From Cinclus cinclus (Eukaryota > Chordata > Aves > Passeriformes > Cinclidae): 64,000 nt of DNA. The notes beneath the pieces are model-generated. The model was not told the DNA's origin and searched no databases. It saw only the letters and a list, made by a program, of their open reading frames with translations. Each line of letters opens with the position of its first letter. The first letter of the stretch is position 1. Of this stretch, positions 50,101 through 61,800 are shown piece after piece. Location of the stretch: NCBI RefSeq assembly GCF_963662255.1, contig NC_085055.1, forward strand, positions 15,610,704 through 15,674,703. Direction: 5' to 3'. Made by a program: the position numbers and the translations under genes.

Positions 50101-53100
50101 GCTCTGGGCAGGTGCTGATGGTGCTCATGGGGACACGTGGCAGGAGGGAAGGTCAAAACCACCAGGCTGCTTCTTCATCCCTTGCAAGGGCTCTGAGGGG
50201 TTACACCCTGATGATGGCTTCCCAAAAAGGCTGACTTGCTAAGGATGCAGGTCCATTCCCTTGGCTTGTGTCCATGGGAAATAGGAGGAGCCCACCTCAG
50301 AGACCCTCAGGAATGCCAGGTTTAAATCTTGGGGGTGGTTCTGGAAAAAGCAGTGCTGTACATTAGCATCAAAGGACTCAGTGATAAAATAGCTTTAGAG
50401 GAAGGAATGGATTCTCGTTATTTTGCAGCCGTAAATACAACAATTAATTATAAATCATCAATTTGATTTATATTTAAGTAATACATAGCATTTTTTATCA
50501 AGAATTTGTACACTTTGTTTCTTCACAGTATTAAACAGTTTTACTTGTAGCAAATACTCAGGGCAGATTCCTTGTTTGTAGCAGGTGCCTTTGTCACCCA
50601 GTTGGTATCCCTGTCTCAGAAAATAAGTCTTAGCAAGGCAAGAGAGGTGTCACTGAGCTATGTAACAACTTACCAAGTGTTTGATTTATTGCAAAAAATG
50701 AAGAAGAGTGGCTGAGTGAAACACTGGTTTTGAAAGGGCTGCACTGGAGGATGCTGTGGCTGTCTGGCAGGTATTGTCTGAAATGGGATTGTTGTGCTAG
50801 GCACAAAGTGAGGAGAAACTTTTTAAAACATCCTCTGACACAGAAATTATTGGAAAGCCTCCAAGGGCAAATTGAAAAAGCAACAGCTGCCTTCATGCTT
50901 CAGGATTCCATTGTTTTAATATTGGACCAGCTATACCAAATAATACATGTACTGGAAACTCGTGTTAGGAGAAAAATATGGTGGAAAGCAGCTTAGGGGT
51001 CAGCTCAAAATCAAAGAGAATGAACTTGACATATTTCTGCTGTTGTGTGTTCTATTTTGTTCTTTCTTTTCTTGTCAGCTTCTATTTCTTAATTTATTTC
51101 TACTTTTTCTTTTTTATTTTAGACCATTTGTCTTGTCTTAGATCTGTATTTTGTCATTTGTCCTGGAAAATGCTGGTGCTGATAAATTCTTCTGCCTCCA
51201 CTGAGAAATTCTGGTATCTTTGAAATTGTAATCTAGTTTAAAATTCCAGAACTAGTTCAGTTGTGAAAAAGTTATTAGAATTTGAGAGGTAACAGTAATT
51301 TTTGGGGCAAAAATTTTGGTAGTAGTTATTTATGGGAGTAGCTCCACTGATACACTGGTGAAGGTTTTTTATGCTTATTTCAACTGATGCTAAAAAAATG
51401 TTGTTATAAAATATATATTCCATGAACTCCAGGCATTCAAAACTACATCTTATTTCAAAATATATTTAACTGTCATCAGTTGGTAGAAGACTTTAAAAGC
51501 CCAAATACAAACAGATATATTTAGATGTTCATCTCCTATCCAGCATGCCCGATTTCCACTGAAATATTAGCCTGGGAATTTAGGCAGTGTAATGTGGAGA
51601 CTGATGAAAGAACATTTTACTGTGGTACTGTGACTTGTTTTTTAACTCCTCCACTCATGTCTTGGGGAGGTCTTTATTTTCATGGTTTTGAGTGTCTGAA
51701 ATATTGACTCCTTTCTTCCTACTCTGATAAGAATCTCTGTAGTGAGTCTTTAGGTTCTGAGCAGTTGTGCCTTAACTGGGAACTTGGTCTCTGAATATCC
51801 TGTATGCTTGGATTTGTTTAGGTTGGGGTTTAGTTTGACTGATGATAGAGAGACGTTAGAGAATCAGTCATGGAATTCTCATCTGGCTCTGAAGTTCCCT
51901 GCAGTTTGAAGGGTGTTTGTATCTGGGACTGTGTTTTGTTTGGGCAGCAATCCTGCTGATCGGAATCGCATAAGCTTGGCAACAGAACAGGGACATTCAG
52001 CCAGAGCAAACTTCAAGTACACAGGGTCTGAGAACAAAACGTTTCACATGAGTTATATTGTGAGGAAACAGAAATTCTTTAAACTTGTAAGAAAACAAGG
52101 CAGTGTAAGCACTGTCACATAGGCAGCTGCATGATCACAGCTATTGATAGGGAGTGCTGGTTCTAGTTATGAAATCTTGATAATTGTGTTTTTAAGAGAT
52201 ATGTCCTGCCACCACAGGAAAAAGAGTATTCCCAAGAAGCTGGTGTCAGAGTGAGGAGGAATAATTCTTGGTACTTGCATGCAAAGATCCAGTAGCATCT
52301 TTGCTGGAAGGCTTTTTGACACTCAGCTGATTTTGCTTTCCTATGTACTTTGCCTTGCTTTTCTGTCTGCAGTCTTGTGTCCCTTTCCTTTCATGTATCT
52401 GTTGTTTCTGTATACCACAGGTTTCTCCATTAGAGCTTTATCCTTGACTCCCTTACTGCACTCAGTACTGGCAGGAGAAGTCCAGGAGGGGCTCTGCCTG
52501 GCAGCATGGCTTGCAGTGCTGCCCCTCCTGGTGCTTTCCTTTCCCAAGTCTCATGCCCTGCTTGCTTTGATACTATCTTCTTGCTGTCCTGTCATAAAGA
52601 TTGGAGCTTATACTGTCAAATGCAGATTACTCCTTTCTATGCCTTCCTCTCTCTGCCACCCCATCTGTCTCCTATGCTGTCTGCTGTGTAGGGTGGAAGG
52701 AGCATGGGGACATGAGAGGGGAAGTGGTGGCAGGCACTGGTTGAGTTTTTTTTGTGCAATCATGCATGGTCATTGGATTTGTGGAGAGGGGGCAAAACTT
52801 TGCTTGCTTGGCTGGCTTTTGGTTTTTTTGGTTGGTTTTTGGTTTTGTTTTGTGGAACATTTCCCAGATGCTTTGTCCCAAGGTTCTTGGGATGCTGTGC
52901 CTTTAGCCCACTGAGTCATGCCAAGTTGTGCCATGGGCCTCAAGCCCACGGGTCCAAGTTCCTCTATTTACAAAATGTATCATAGGATGCTTGCAGGCAA
53001 GCCTGTCTTACCACTTCCACGTGTTGCCCCTTCTTTGTGATTGAAACATGAAAATTTAGACTTAATTATATGATTTTTCACATAAATAGCATCTGTTACC

Positions 53101-55672
53101 TGAAAGAGATTGAATGGATTTGTTTTGATAGGCTGGTAAAATATAGGTCTTGAGATGCTAGATGAGATAAGCTTTTAATAACCAGATTTCTGGGGTTGGA
53201 TTGGTTTCTTTCCCAAGAAACTTGCTTGGGATGGATCTGCTTGAGTATAGTCGTGATATGTTCTTGGGTTTGTGCATGCCAGTCAGTTTTGTGTTACAGA
53301 GCAGGCTGCTGATGGGATGATTTGACTTTATCATGATAAATTTCTTCCATCCCTTCTGTGGAGGGTTTTATTGCAGTGTTCAGTACAATGTTTATATGAA
53401 CTGCTACTAAAGGATAAATAAATAAAGCATGATATAGTTTAATGTGGGGGAGGGAAAGTGTTTAAACTGTATTAGCAGTATTTATTTAGCAAGAAATGGG
53501 TAAGAGATGACATTTATCTGTACTGGACAGATTGGCTTTAAACAAACGAAGCCTTGAAAGGGATCAGTTTTCATATAGATTAGAATTCTTCTTTCCTTGC
53601 TGAAAAGTTGGATGCTTGGGGTTGGGTGGTCCTCAGCTTGCAGCTATGCTCATGTAACTCAAGGGGTAACCATAGTGCTAAAGGGCTGGCATCTCCTCTT
53701 GTACCTATAGACTGGATATGCTGTAGTCAAATTCCAGTGGGAACAGGTGAAAAGAAACTTTCTAAAGCTACTTTCTAAAACTCTCTTGCAGTTCAATTCA
53801 CTTGGTTGTGTTTTTTCTCTCCTAGGCTGCTTTGTCTTGCTGTAGGATGCTGTTGAAAAGTTCTGGGTTCATTCCAGAACTAAATAGGTTTCAGAGGTGG
53901 AGAGGTACTTGTGCTGAAATAGCAAATTATGGAGATTATTTTTGAATTTCCCTTCATCTCTTGCTGATGCACTAGCATGGATTTCATCTGGAAATTCCTT
54001 TGTAGGTGCTGTGGAAGGATGAATTGCCCAGAGGACTGCTTCTTGTTCTGGCAGATCCCACTTTCAGTGTCTTTGAACTTTTAGAATGACTCTTTCTCAT
54101 AAGTTAACATCCTATCATTTTTGGGTTTGGATTCAAAGCACATCTTTGGTAAAATTGGCCAAGTACAGGTCGTCTGGAAATGTGATGGCAGTTTACATAG
54201 TCATGTGTTGATTGTAATGCCAATGTTGAGAGTATGGGGGATAAGGGCTATGGTGCTGAAGACTTTTCATCACCATGTTGCAACCAAGTTGACCTGTAAA
54301 ATGTATTTATTTTACTTATATCCTGTTGCTGGATTACAGGTTACAGTGAGTTACCGTCCTCTCTTTCTTGACACTTATTTTTATACTCCAATATATAACC
54401 CTTTCTTAGATTTTTTTGAATTTGGGGCCTTTATTTCCATCAGGAAAATTAAAAGATCCACTAGGCTTGTCTGCTGAATACTCAACATTGTGAACAGCAG
54501 TGACTGTTTTGTCAAGACCTGAAGATGAAGAGCATTATTATTAAAAATGTCAGTGCGTAATTTTCTCCTTCAAGTCATGTTTCCTTGTGTGGAATCCTAG
54601 TTATTTCTCCAAGATGTTTGGCCTGAGTTCTGGAAGTGACTGTATTTTTGCTGACAAACTAAACCAAAATCCAGATGCTGTTAATTTTTAGTTGTAATTG
54701 CAACAGAAATGTGCCTGAACTAAATATGCAGCATGTAAAATTCGCAAGTTGAATGTTCTGAACTAGTTAGTCTAAAGCTAATAATAAAATATATGTTAAA
54801 CAACATCGAAGTTCTTGATTCTTGTGTTCAGTTAAATGGTAGCTAAGAGTGTTAGTGATGGCAGGGTTTTCACTGAAACAGGGAGCACTTTGAGGGTCAC
54901 TGAGGAGGCAAGAAGCAGTACCTCTGCAGTGACAGTCTTAAACAGTTATGGGTTTGGGCTACCAGTTATGCACTATTTGGTTTTCTTCTGCAGGGGGAAA
55001 GGATGCCATTAAGATGGGTAGACTAAGTAAAATAAACTGATGGAACTTGAATCCTTGAACAAGCAAAACTATGGTTTTGAGTTAAGATGACTGTCCGGTG
55101 TTATTGGCAGCATTACCTAAATTTTGCTCTGAATGATACAATGTTCTAGGAAACAACTCTTCTATCAACTAGAAAAATACAATACTAATTACAGGTCTGA
55201 TGCTTTCTTTGGCATTTAAGGTATTTTCATTTGCTCAAGGTGTTTTTAAACTTATTGCCATATTCTTACTGTTATGTTACTCTTTGCATTTCTTTTGAAT
55301 ATAAAGTCATGTCAACAGCACTGTCTAAATGGGTAAAGAATGAGGGATGTGTGGTTTTGAGCTGTTGGTATACTCATGCCATCGTCTTCTGATGATGGAT
55401 TTCAGTGTAAGGGCCACCAAATGAACCTAGTGGTTCTGGCACATGAAATGGGAATGGTATAATGTTCCCTGAAACTTTATTCACTGGATTGCCGAAGTCA
55501 TGCTTTTCAAGAACTTTGTGAATTTAAAGCAGTTTAAAGAAATATTTTGAGTTCACAGCAGTGGAGAGTGAATACCTCTTCTCAAAAAATATGTTGGCTG
55601 CTGTTACAGGTCAACTTTTGCCAACAGTTTCTGCAGGAGATGCCAGTTTGGAGTGGAAACCCAAGAAATGGG

Positions 55673-55800
55673 TTCAGCGAAGCACTTTATCCTGTTCTTG
55701 GCTTAAAGCACGTGAATAATCCCATTGACTACCCACGTGTGCTTTACTGTGACTGCTCACACAGTGAAAGTTAGGCATGTGTTTTTAAATAGTGCGCTTA
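55673..55800 (+). mobile_element. Palindromic amniote MITE relic with two E-boxes
   Basis: It begins TTCAGCGAAGCAC and contains TAAAGCACGTG (55704-55714), then ATCCCATTGAC, then CACGTGTGCTTTA (55734-55746). Further on comes AAAGTTAGGCATGTG. The arms around CCATTGAC are inverted copies with a two-base bulge. This matches the layout of a sauropsid palindromic repeat with 'agcacttaagcatgtgctta' arms around 'cccattgacttcaatggg'. The family match is from memory and the element is decayed. Confidence 0.6.
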
Positions 55801-56150
55801 TTTGGGGGGTTCCCTGTGTGATGTCTGCTGGCAGAGATTTGATTTTCTTATGGCAACCATCACATGTCCTGTGCAGGGAGCACAGCATGGTCTGCATTAG
55901 CCCTGTGGGCCAAAGCAAAGGCTATTTCTGTGTCCACCCCCAATCCTTCCTGCACTTCTCTGGCAACTGATCAGCTGTTTGCTGCCAATTGTGCTCTTGT
56001 GTTTTTGGCACCCAACCGCTCCAACTTGCTGCTCATCCAAGTATTGAATTGCCTTTGTAAGGCACAGAGTAGGCTTTTCCTTGTTTAAGATTGTATATGT
56101 GGTTGTTATGACATGAAAGGAAAGGTAGATCATTGCCAGTTTTCTTCATT

Positions 56151-56230
56151 TTGGTCAAATTTTGCCCTTTCTGTCAGTAGTCCCATTGAAGTTTGTAGAG
56201 ATGTCAGCAGAGGAGAACCACCATTTTGCA
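56151..56230 (+). mobile_element. Possible further MITE relic
   Basis: TTGGTCAAATTTTGCCC is followed by AGTAGTCCCATTGAAG and, after a gap, CAGCAGAGGAGAACCA. These blocks recall another amniote palindromic repeat (an 'aaattctgccc' end and a central 'cccattgaagtcaatgg'), but the inverted symmetry is largely lost. Tentative. Confidence 0.35.
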
Positions 56231-58703
56231 GGTCCAAGCTCACTGCTCAGGAGGGCTAAATGGAGTTTTTTTTACTTCTGTTGTCTAATGGAAGCACCAT
56301 TCTTTATTGGAGAAGCCCTGTAAACAGATTATTTATGGAAATAGAGCTCTTTCAGCACTCAAGGGAGGGGAAAGTTAAATGCTAGGACAGGTTCTTCAAC
56401 CTTATTTTCACAACCATTATATCTGTTGATCCAAAATTGGCTCTTTTGGAAAACAGTACAACTTAGGGTTAATTTTTTTCATCTCTGCTTTCTTCTCCCA
56501 TCCCCTGCATGCACAAGACAACAGCAGAAAGCTCTGGGGGCAGCACATCCCCAGGCCTGAAAAGAGATTGTCTTCAAGGGAAATTGCTGTGACCTGTGCA
56601 TGGCTGGGCCTGAGCTCCAGCACCCTTTGCCTTCTGCGTATTTTCTTTTCCAGAAATACAAACTCAGCAGCAGGTTAGCAGACCTAGAGCCTATAGATAA
56701 AAGCAAGTTTGCTGTAGAGAGCAGTTAGTCACTGGGACCAGCAAGCCCAGCACTGCAGCTGGTAATCAGTGATGCTCCTTCAAAAACAGCATCTCAGTCC
56801 TTCCACTTGTTTTGTCCTCCTCACAGCCTTTTACCTGCTCTTCAGCCTTTGCTAACAACTCCACTGGAGAGACCTAGGAAACTCCAAACAAATTCTGTTA
56901 ATTGCATGCACCCTAAAGGTAAAATGAAGTAGGTTTTCTCAGTCTAGCAATCCTAGCTGTCAAAGAGCTTTGTTATCTTCAGAAACATGTCAGAGAATGT
57001 TCTTTAATGTAGAATCATCTTAAATGGGAGTACTCTTTTGCTGGAGCTGTTTGGGAGAGTGAATGGGGTAATGTGTAATATGAGCAGATGAAAAATAGTA
57101 TGAGTAGAGTGCTTCACTGGGATGAGAACTTGAATGCTTGCACAAACACCACAGAGACCCTAAAGTGTTGCTGTTAACAGGCTGTAACTTCATGTGTGAA
57201 ATAGGTAAACAAGTACTGTTTTCACAGACTGCAAGTGTATATGCCTTGAATGTATTTCTAAGAGTGTTTGAAGGGCTGTACTTCAGTAGCATAACAATTA
57301 TTAGACTTAAAAAGTGACAAACTAAGTAAAGACTGAACTTTTACAAAAATGTATCAACAGCCTTTCAGTTGGCACATGATAAAGTATTTATGATCTGGTA
57401 GCAAGTTTATTTTCAAAAGAATATTGGTATCCACAAAAATCTATAAAAAACTGGAATAGTGTCTAAATAGTTGATTTATCCCCTGTGTATAAGTAAAATG
57501 TTGAATAGACACTCTCTTCATCTACAGTACAGAACTGAACAACGAGGACCTGTGTTGATTTTCTAAACTCCGATAGAGACTTCTTGCATGGTTCTGGGAA
57601 AGCACTTAGCATCTCTTTTTCTGCAAGCCAGACCCTGTAATGCTTGTCTGCCTTGCTGAGCTTAAGTGGAGACTGAGAAAAGGGGTGGCTGCAAAGCGAG
57701 TTTAGAATCTCCTCTCGAGAGTCAGAACAAATGGTTTAGTTTTGATGAAAGTAAGCTGGAGTCATTGCACGTATGTCGAATAACTGCTGCTTGGTAAGAG
57801 TCAACTTAATGAAGTTTTGATAAAGTCATATTTTACTAGACAGTGGTGTGGCATGCTCCTACCTTGATTTGGTTCATATCTGCATTTTTTCTCCCTTAGG
57901 TAAGTAGTAGCATGTGAAAATGTTCAGTTTTTCAAATGAAGGTCAGTTCAAAGAAACATCTAAATGTTAAAAAAATTCTCTTGGCTCCCCTGATTCCACA
58001 AAATTGATTTGGAAGTCTTTCAAGGATTGACTTTACTCACTCTAAGCAGTTGCTGAGAAACTTTTAATTTGATGACTTTACTGTCCACTTGGACAGTTCT
58101 TCACCTAAGCCTGGGGAGTCTGTTTAAGAAAGTTTTGAGTGACATCTGTTCATTGAGAACAAGAGTGACATTTGCATTAGAGAACTACAGGAAGTATTGC
58201 TTACAAAGGAAGAGAAGATAAAATTCACATGACAAAGGCAAACCAGTGAGGGATTCAGCTCAGTGGGAATGGTAACATCTACAAAGGTCAGTGGGATGAG
58301 ATTTAAGTACAGAGGAAGGAGAACAAGGATGGATGAATCCATAGTTCTTTTAATGATCTTTGATCCCCTGTTCTTCCTCTCTGTGGACATTAGAGGAATT
58401 GGGTCCATGAACAGCTTTATTATATACTTGCAAATGATCAGAGGTTGAATTTAGACCCTTTGTGGAACATATGTGAATTGTAATGAATCCTTTCACTTTG
58501 TGTGTGTATATCTTTTTAAATTAAAAGTAGTCTCTACATTGCTGATAGTAATGAATGCTCTCAAGTCATAGAACTTGTTAACTCTCCCCAGGAAAGCTTG
58601 TGATGCATTGAACAAGCAAGTGAAACATGCAGACACTTCCAATTGTTAACTCCTATTTTTCTGCGCTAGAACTGGAGGTAATTTCTTTTCTTTTTCTGTT
58701 TAG

Positions 58704-58850
58704 CACTTTCAGACCATGTTAAAGACTAAGTTGAATGTCCTAACTCTTCGTAAAGAGCCTCTCCCGACAGTGATCTTCCATGAACCAGAAGCCATTGAGC
58801 TGTGCACCACAACTCCCCTCATGAAGACCCGGACTCACACTGGATGCAAG
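58704..58850 (+). CDS. PID1: PID1 exon 2
   Basis: A 147-bp, phase 0-0 exon encoding HFQTMLKTKLNVLTLRKEPL, then PTVIFHEPEAIELCTTTPLM and KTRTHTGCK. It matches PID1 closely; from memory the mammalian form differs at three positions (Ser for Thr in LKTK, Ala for Thr in LPTV, Ala for Thr in THTG). This is the segment leading into the PTB/PID domain, whose first strand (VTYLGK) would start in the next exon outside the window. The acceptor is TTCTGTTTAG and the donor AAG|GTACTC. With exon 1 it gives the first 59 residues of a protein of about 215. Confidence 0.97.
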
Positions 58851-61800
58851 GTACTCAGAAGTATAAACTGAGGGAGTGAGACCTCTGTGGAGGTGTCCCA
58901 TGTGATTGTGAGAACTCGAAAGACCACAAAGTAACCAACACAGTATAGGAAATTCCATTAACTGCTGCTATTACTATGAAGTTTCTGAATCAAAAAAGTA
59001 ATTTATTATTTCTGACCAGAAATTTTGGGGTTTAGGAGGAAAAGGTTTGGGTTACATGTCATGATGCAAATTGAGGAGGATTTCTAATAGCTGGTGATGA
59101 ACTGCTGGTTGTAAACACTGACATTGTTTCTGTAAGGGCTAGTGTTGCAGCTTAAAATTGGAGGTTTGTTTGGTTGTTTTTATTTTTTTTTCTTTGTTTG
59201 TTTGGGTTCTTTAAGATAAAAAAGGGAAAAGGGGGACAGGAGACTTAGGTCTTTATTTGGTTAAGCAACAAGATTAATTTACCCAGTTACATCAAAGCAA
59301 AACTTCTGCAAAGGCTATTCTTCTTTTTAAAAGATTAATGGCTTAAGAGCCTCGAGTGTGTTCTTCTGTGGTAAGAAACCATATAAAGATAGGAAACAAA
59401 TCTCCTCTGTTTGCATCTTTTCTTGGAGTCATTTTCCTTGATCACAGAGCTTGCCTGGCCTTGCAGAGCCATGGGCAGCCTTGCAGACTGAGCTGGGTAC
59501 CAGTCTGGCCTGTGCTGCCAGTTGGGGCTTGGCAACTGATTCCCCTTGCCTGGCTGCCAGTTGTAGGGAGTATCCACCTGTCCTCGAGGGTCTTAGTGAA
59601 AATGGAGAGAGCTGGGCTTCAGACTCCCTTGCTCTGTAAGATGTTAACTCCAGGAGACCTGTTGTTTGATGCTGTGTGTGCTGGGTAAGATCCAAAGTGC
59701 AATTAAATGCCCTAAACCCCTTCCCTGCCATGGTGTGTGCACAAACATGTGCACACACACTCTTCCCTGCTGGGGGATCTGATGTGAGTGAGGTGGGGTT
59801 GGAAGAAATTGCTTTCTTCTGCTTCTCTTGGCATACTGTACTTGGGCACCTCCAGGCCTGGCACTTCCTCAGTAAAATTTCTTCTTGGGAAGTGTCACTT
59901 CCCAAATGTTTGACACTTTGCCTGTCACAATAGCCAGGAACAGGACTCTGCTGCTGGATGTTGAAGCAGAGCTGCCCTGTGTTGATGCAGAGGAATGCAG
60001 GGGAAGCAACCCTAATGTGCTTTGTATGGTAGCTCAAAGCATCTGCTCTTCTATGTTGATGCTTTTTATCCTTTATGTTGGCATCTAATGAATTTTAGGG
60101 AATATTAGCTGAGATCAAAATGGTTCACAAAATATCTGGCTTTCACCCCAGTGAGAGAGGTCAGGCATAATAATCCTTTCTGAAATCAGTTTATCTTTGT
60201 GAATGTGTATAAAATTTAAATGAAGCTTTTTATTCAATTTACAGTCCTTCACTTGGAAAAGAACTGCAGAGATATGTTGAACCCCTCAGTAAAGAGAATG
60301 TCATTCTATATTTAGATATCTTTTATTTATTCATTTATTTTTCCTGCAATATAGCATAGTAGTGTTGACTAGGAGTGTTGTGGTAGCAGATGTTCCCCAT
60401 TTTCCTTCCTGCACTGTTTCTCCTTCTGCCTTTAGCTAGTTTACCTCCTGTCAGTGCTGGAGTCTTATGATGGTAGTTTGGGGATAGTGGCCAGGCCCTC
60501 TTCAGGCGATTCAGCTGATATGGTTTTAAGTACCTGCCTTGGGAAGATGATTCCATGTGTATGTTGTTCCCCTGGCTAAGAAACTCTCTCCTGTTAATTA
60601 CTGAAAGGCTTCAATTTTACCCAGTCACTGTAGTCACAACCTCTTTCTTTTCCCCCTCTTTTTTCCAGACTAAATGTGTTCTTCCTGCCAGCTGTTAATA
60701 GGTAATTAATTTTCCTGTCTTCTTTTCCCTCCAATTATTAGTTTTTTGCTGACTGATACAGTAGTAATGTTGTCATAAAAAAGATAGAATTTTATAATAT
60801 GACTTCTTGCTCTGGCATTTCTGATCTATTCCTGTTATTCTGGGTGTAAGGCAGGAGATGCTGTGGTGCTGCTGGCACTACCAGGCCTGTCTGGTTCTGA
60901 GATTTGGGCTTTTCAGGCAAGAGCACAGCATCCAGTTTCTACTTGCTTTCATAAGTCACGCTTTTTTGATCTTTAATCATTTTATTCCTCTTGACTGAAA
61001 TCCCTCCAATTTTTCTATGTAATCCCATTAATGAGATAGCATCATTTGTCTGACAGAGGCTCCAGACATCTAATTTTATTGCGCAGTTTTAACATAAGCC
61101 TCAACTGGCACCATCTTGTTGTGGGAACTTGACACATGCAATTGTTTTGCTGTTTAGAGGTCTGGGCATTGGTTTTCTGATGTGATTGTTCTTTTACTTG
61201 TCCTTTCATCACAAGGCAAGTTTCTCTTTTTGCTGTCATTTGAAGTTAGCTGCTGAATCTTGAATAAAAAGTCTTTTTTTTCCTGAGATATAGTCTCATT
61301 TAGTAATTGAATGAGATGGTTTTAAGAATAGCAGAGAAATTCTGGTTGGAAGTAATCTAGGGGAACCCCCACCAAATCTGGAAAGTTAAACAATTGAAGG
61401 AATTCAGAGAGCTTTTCTTTCTTGTCCAGTTTCACATCTGATGCAGCTTTGTTGCCATTGTGGCTTCTCAAATATATTTTTTTATTCAGAAGGCTTAAGA
61501 TTTATTCCTTATGTAACTGCATGTCTACACCTACCTGCTTGGGTCTGATGTGCTTATTGTCCTTCCCACCCTTCTGGACTTCAATTCCTCAAGCAGGAGG
61601 AACGAATAGTGTCAGCACTGATTTGCAGCACAGAGTTCTGGGTGCACACATCTGGGAATATGTGGTTCTAGTTGCTCAGTCAGGTGGGTTGACTTGGAAG
61701 CCGTAGTTCCCAAGGCCACCTTCCTACCCTTCTTTGCCTACCAGCCCTGTTTGCAAATGGGGAGTGACAGCCCTGGGATCAGAGTGGTGCAGCCCCATGC

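Larger units (their letters stand above)
25461..58703 (+). other. PID1: PID1 intron 1
   Basis: A 33,243-bp GT-AG intron from GTAGGG to TTTCTGTTTAG. The first 500 bases belong to the CpG island; the rest is ordinary AT-rich intron. It holds T tracts (36300, 39992, 40433), a GTTTT repeat (28731), the large pyrimidine minisatellite (46781-47136) and MITE relics near 55.7 and 56.2 kb. The open frames at 34623-35180 minus and 52279-52914 plus have no recognisable family. A small CpG cluster occurs at 48962-48983. I support no other gene in it. Confidence 0.9.

Noticed and set aside
57919..57969. An ATG reading MFSFSNEGQF, considered as the alternative first exon of the longer PID1 isoform
   Set aside because: It matches only the first three residues I remember for that isoform, then stops without a donor in frame.
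59429..60037. 202-codon minus-strand frame in PID1 intron 2
   Set aside because: No recognisable family or motif order, it overlaps GT/CA simple sequence, and no splice structure is evident.
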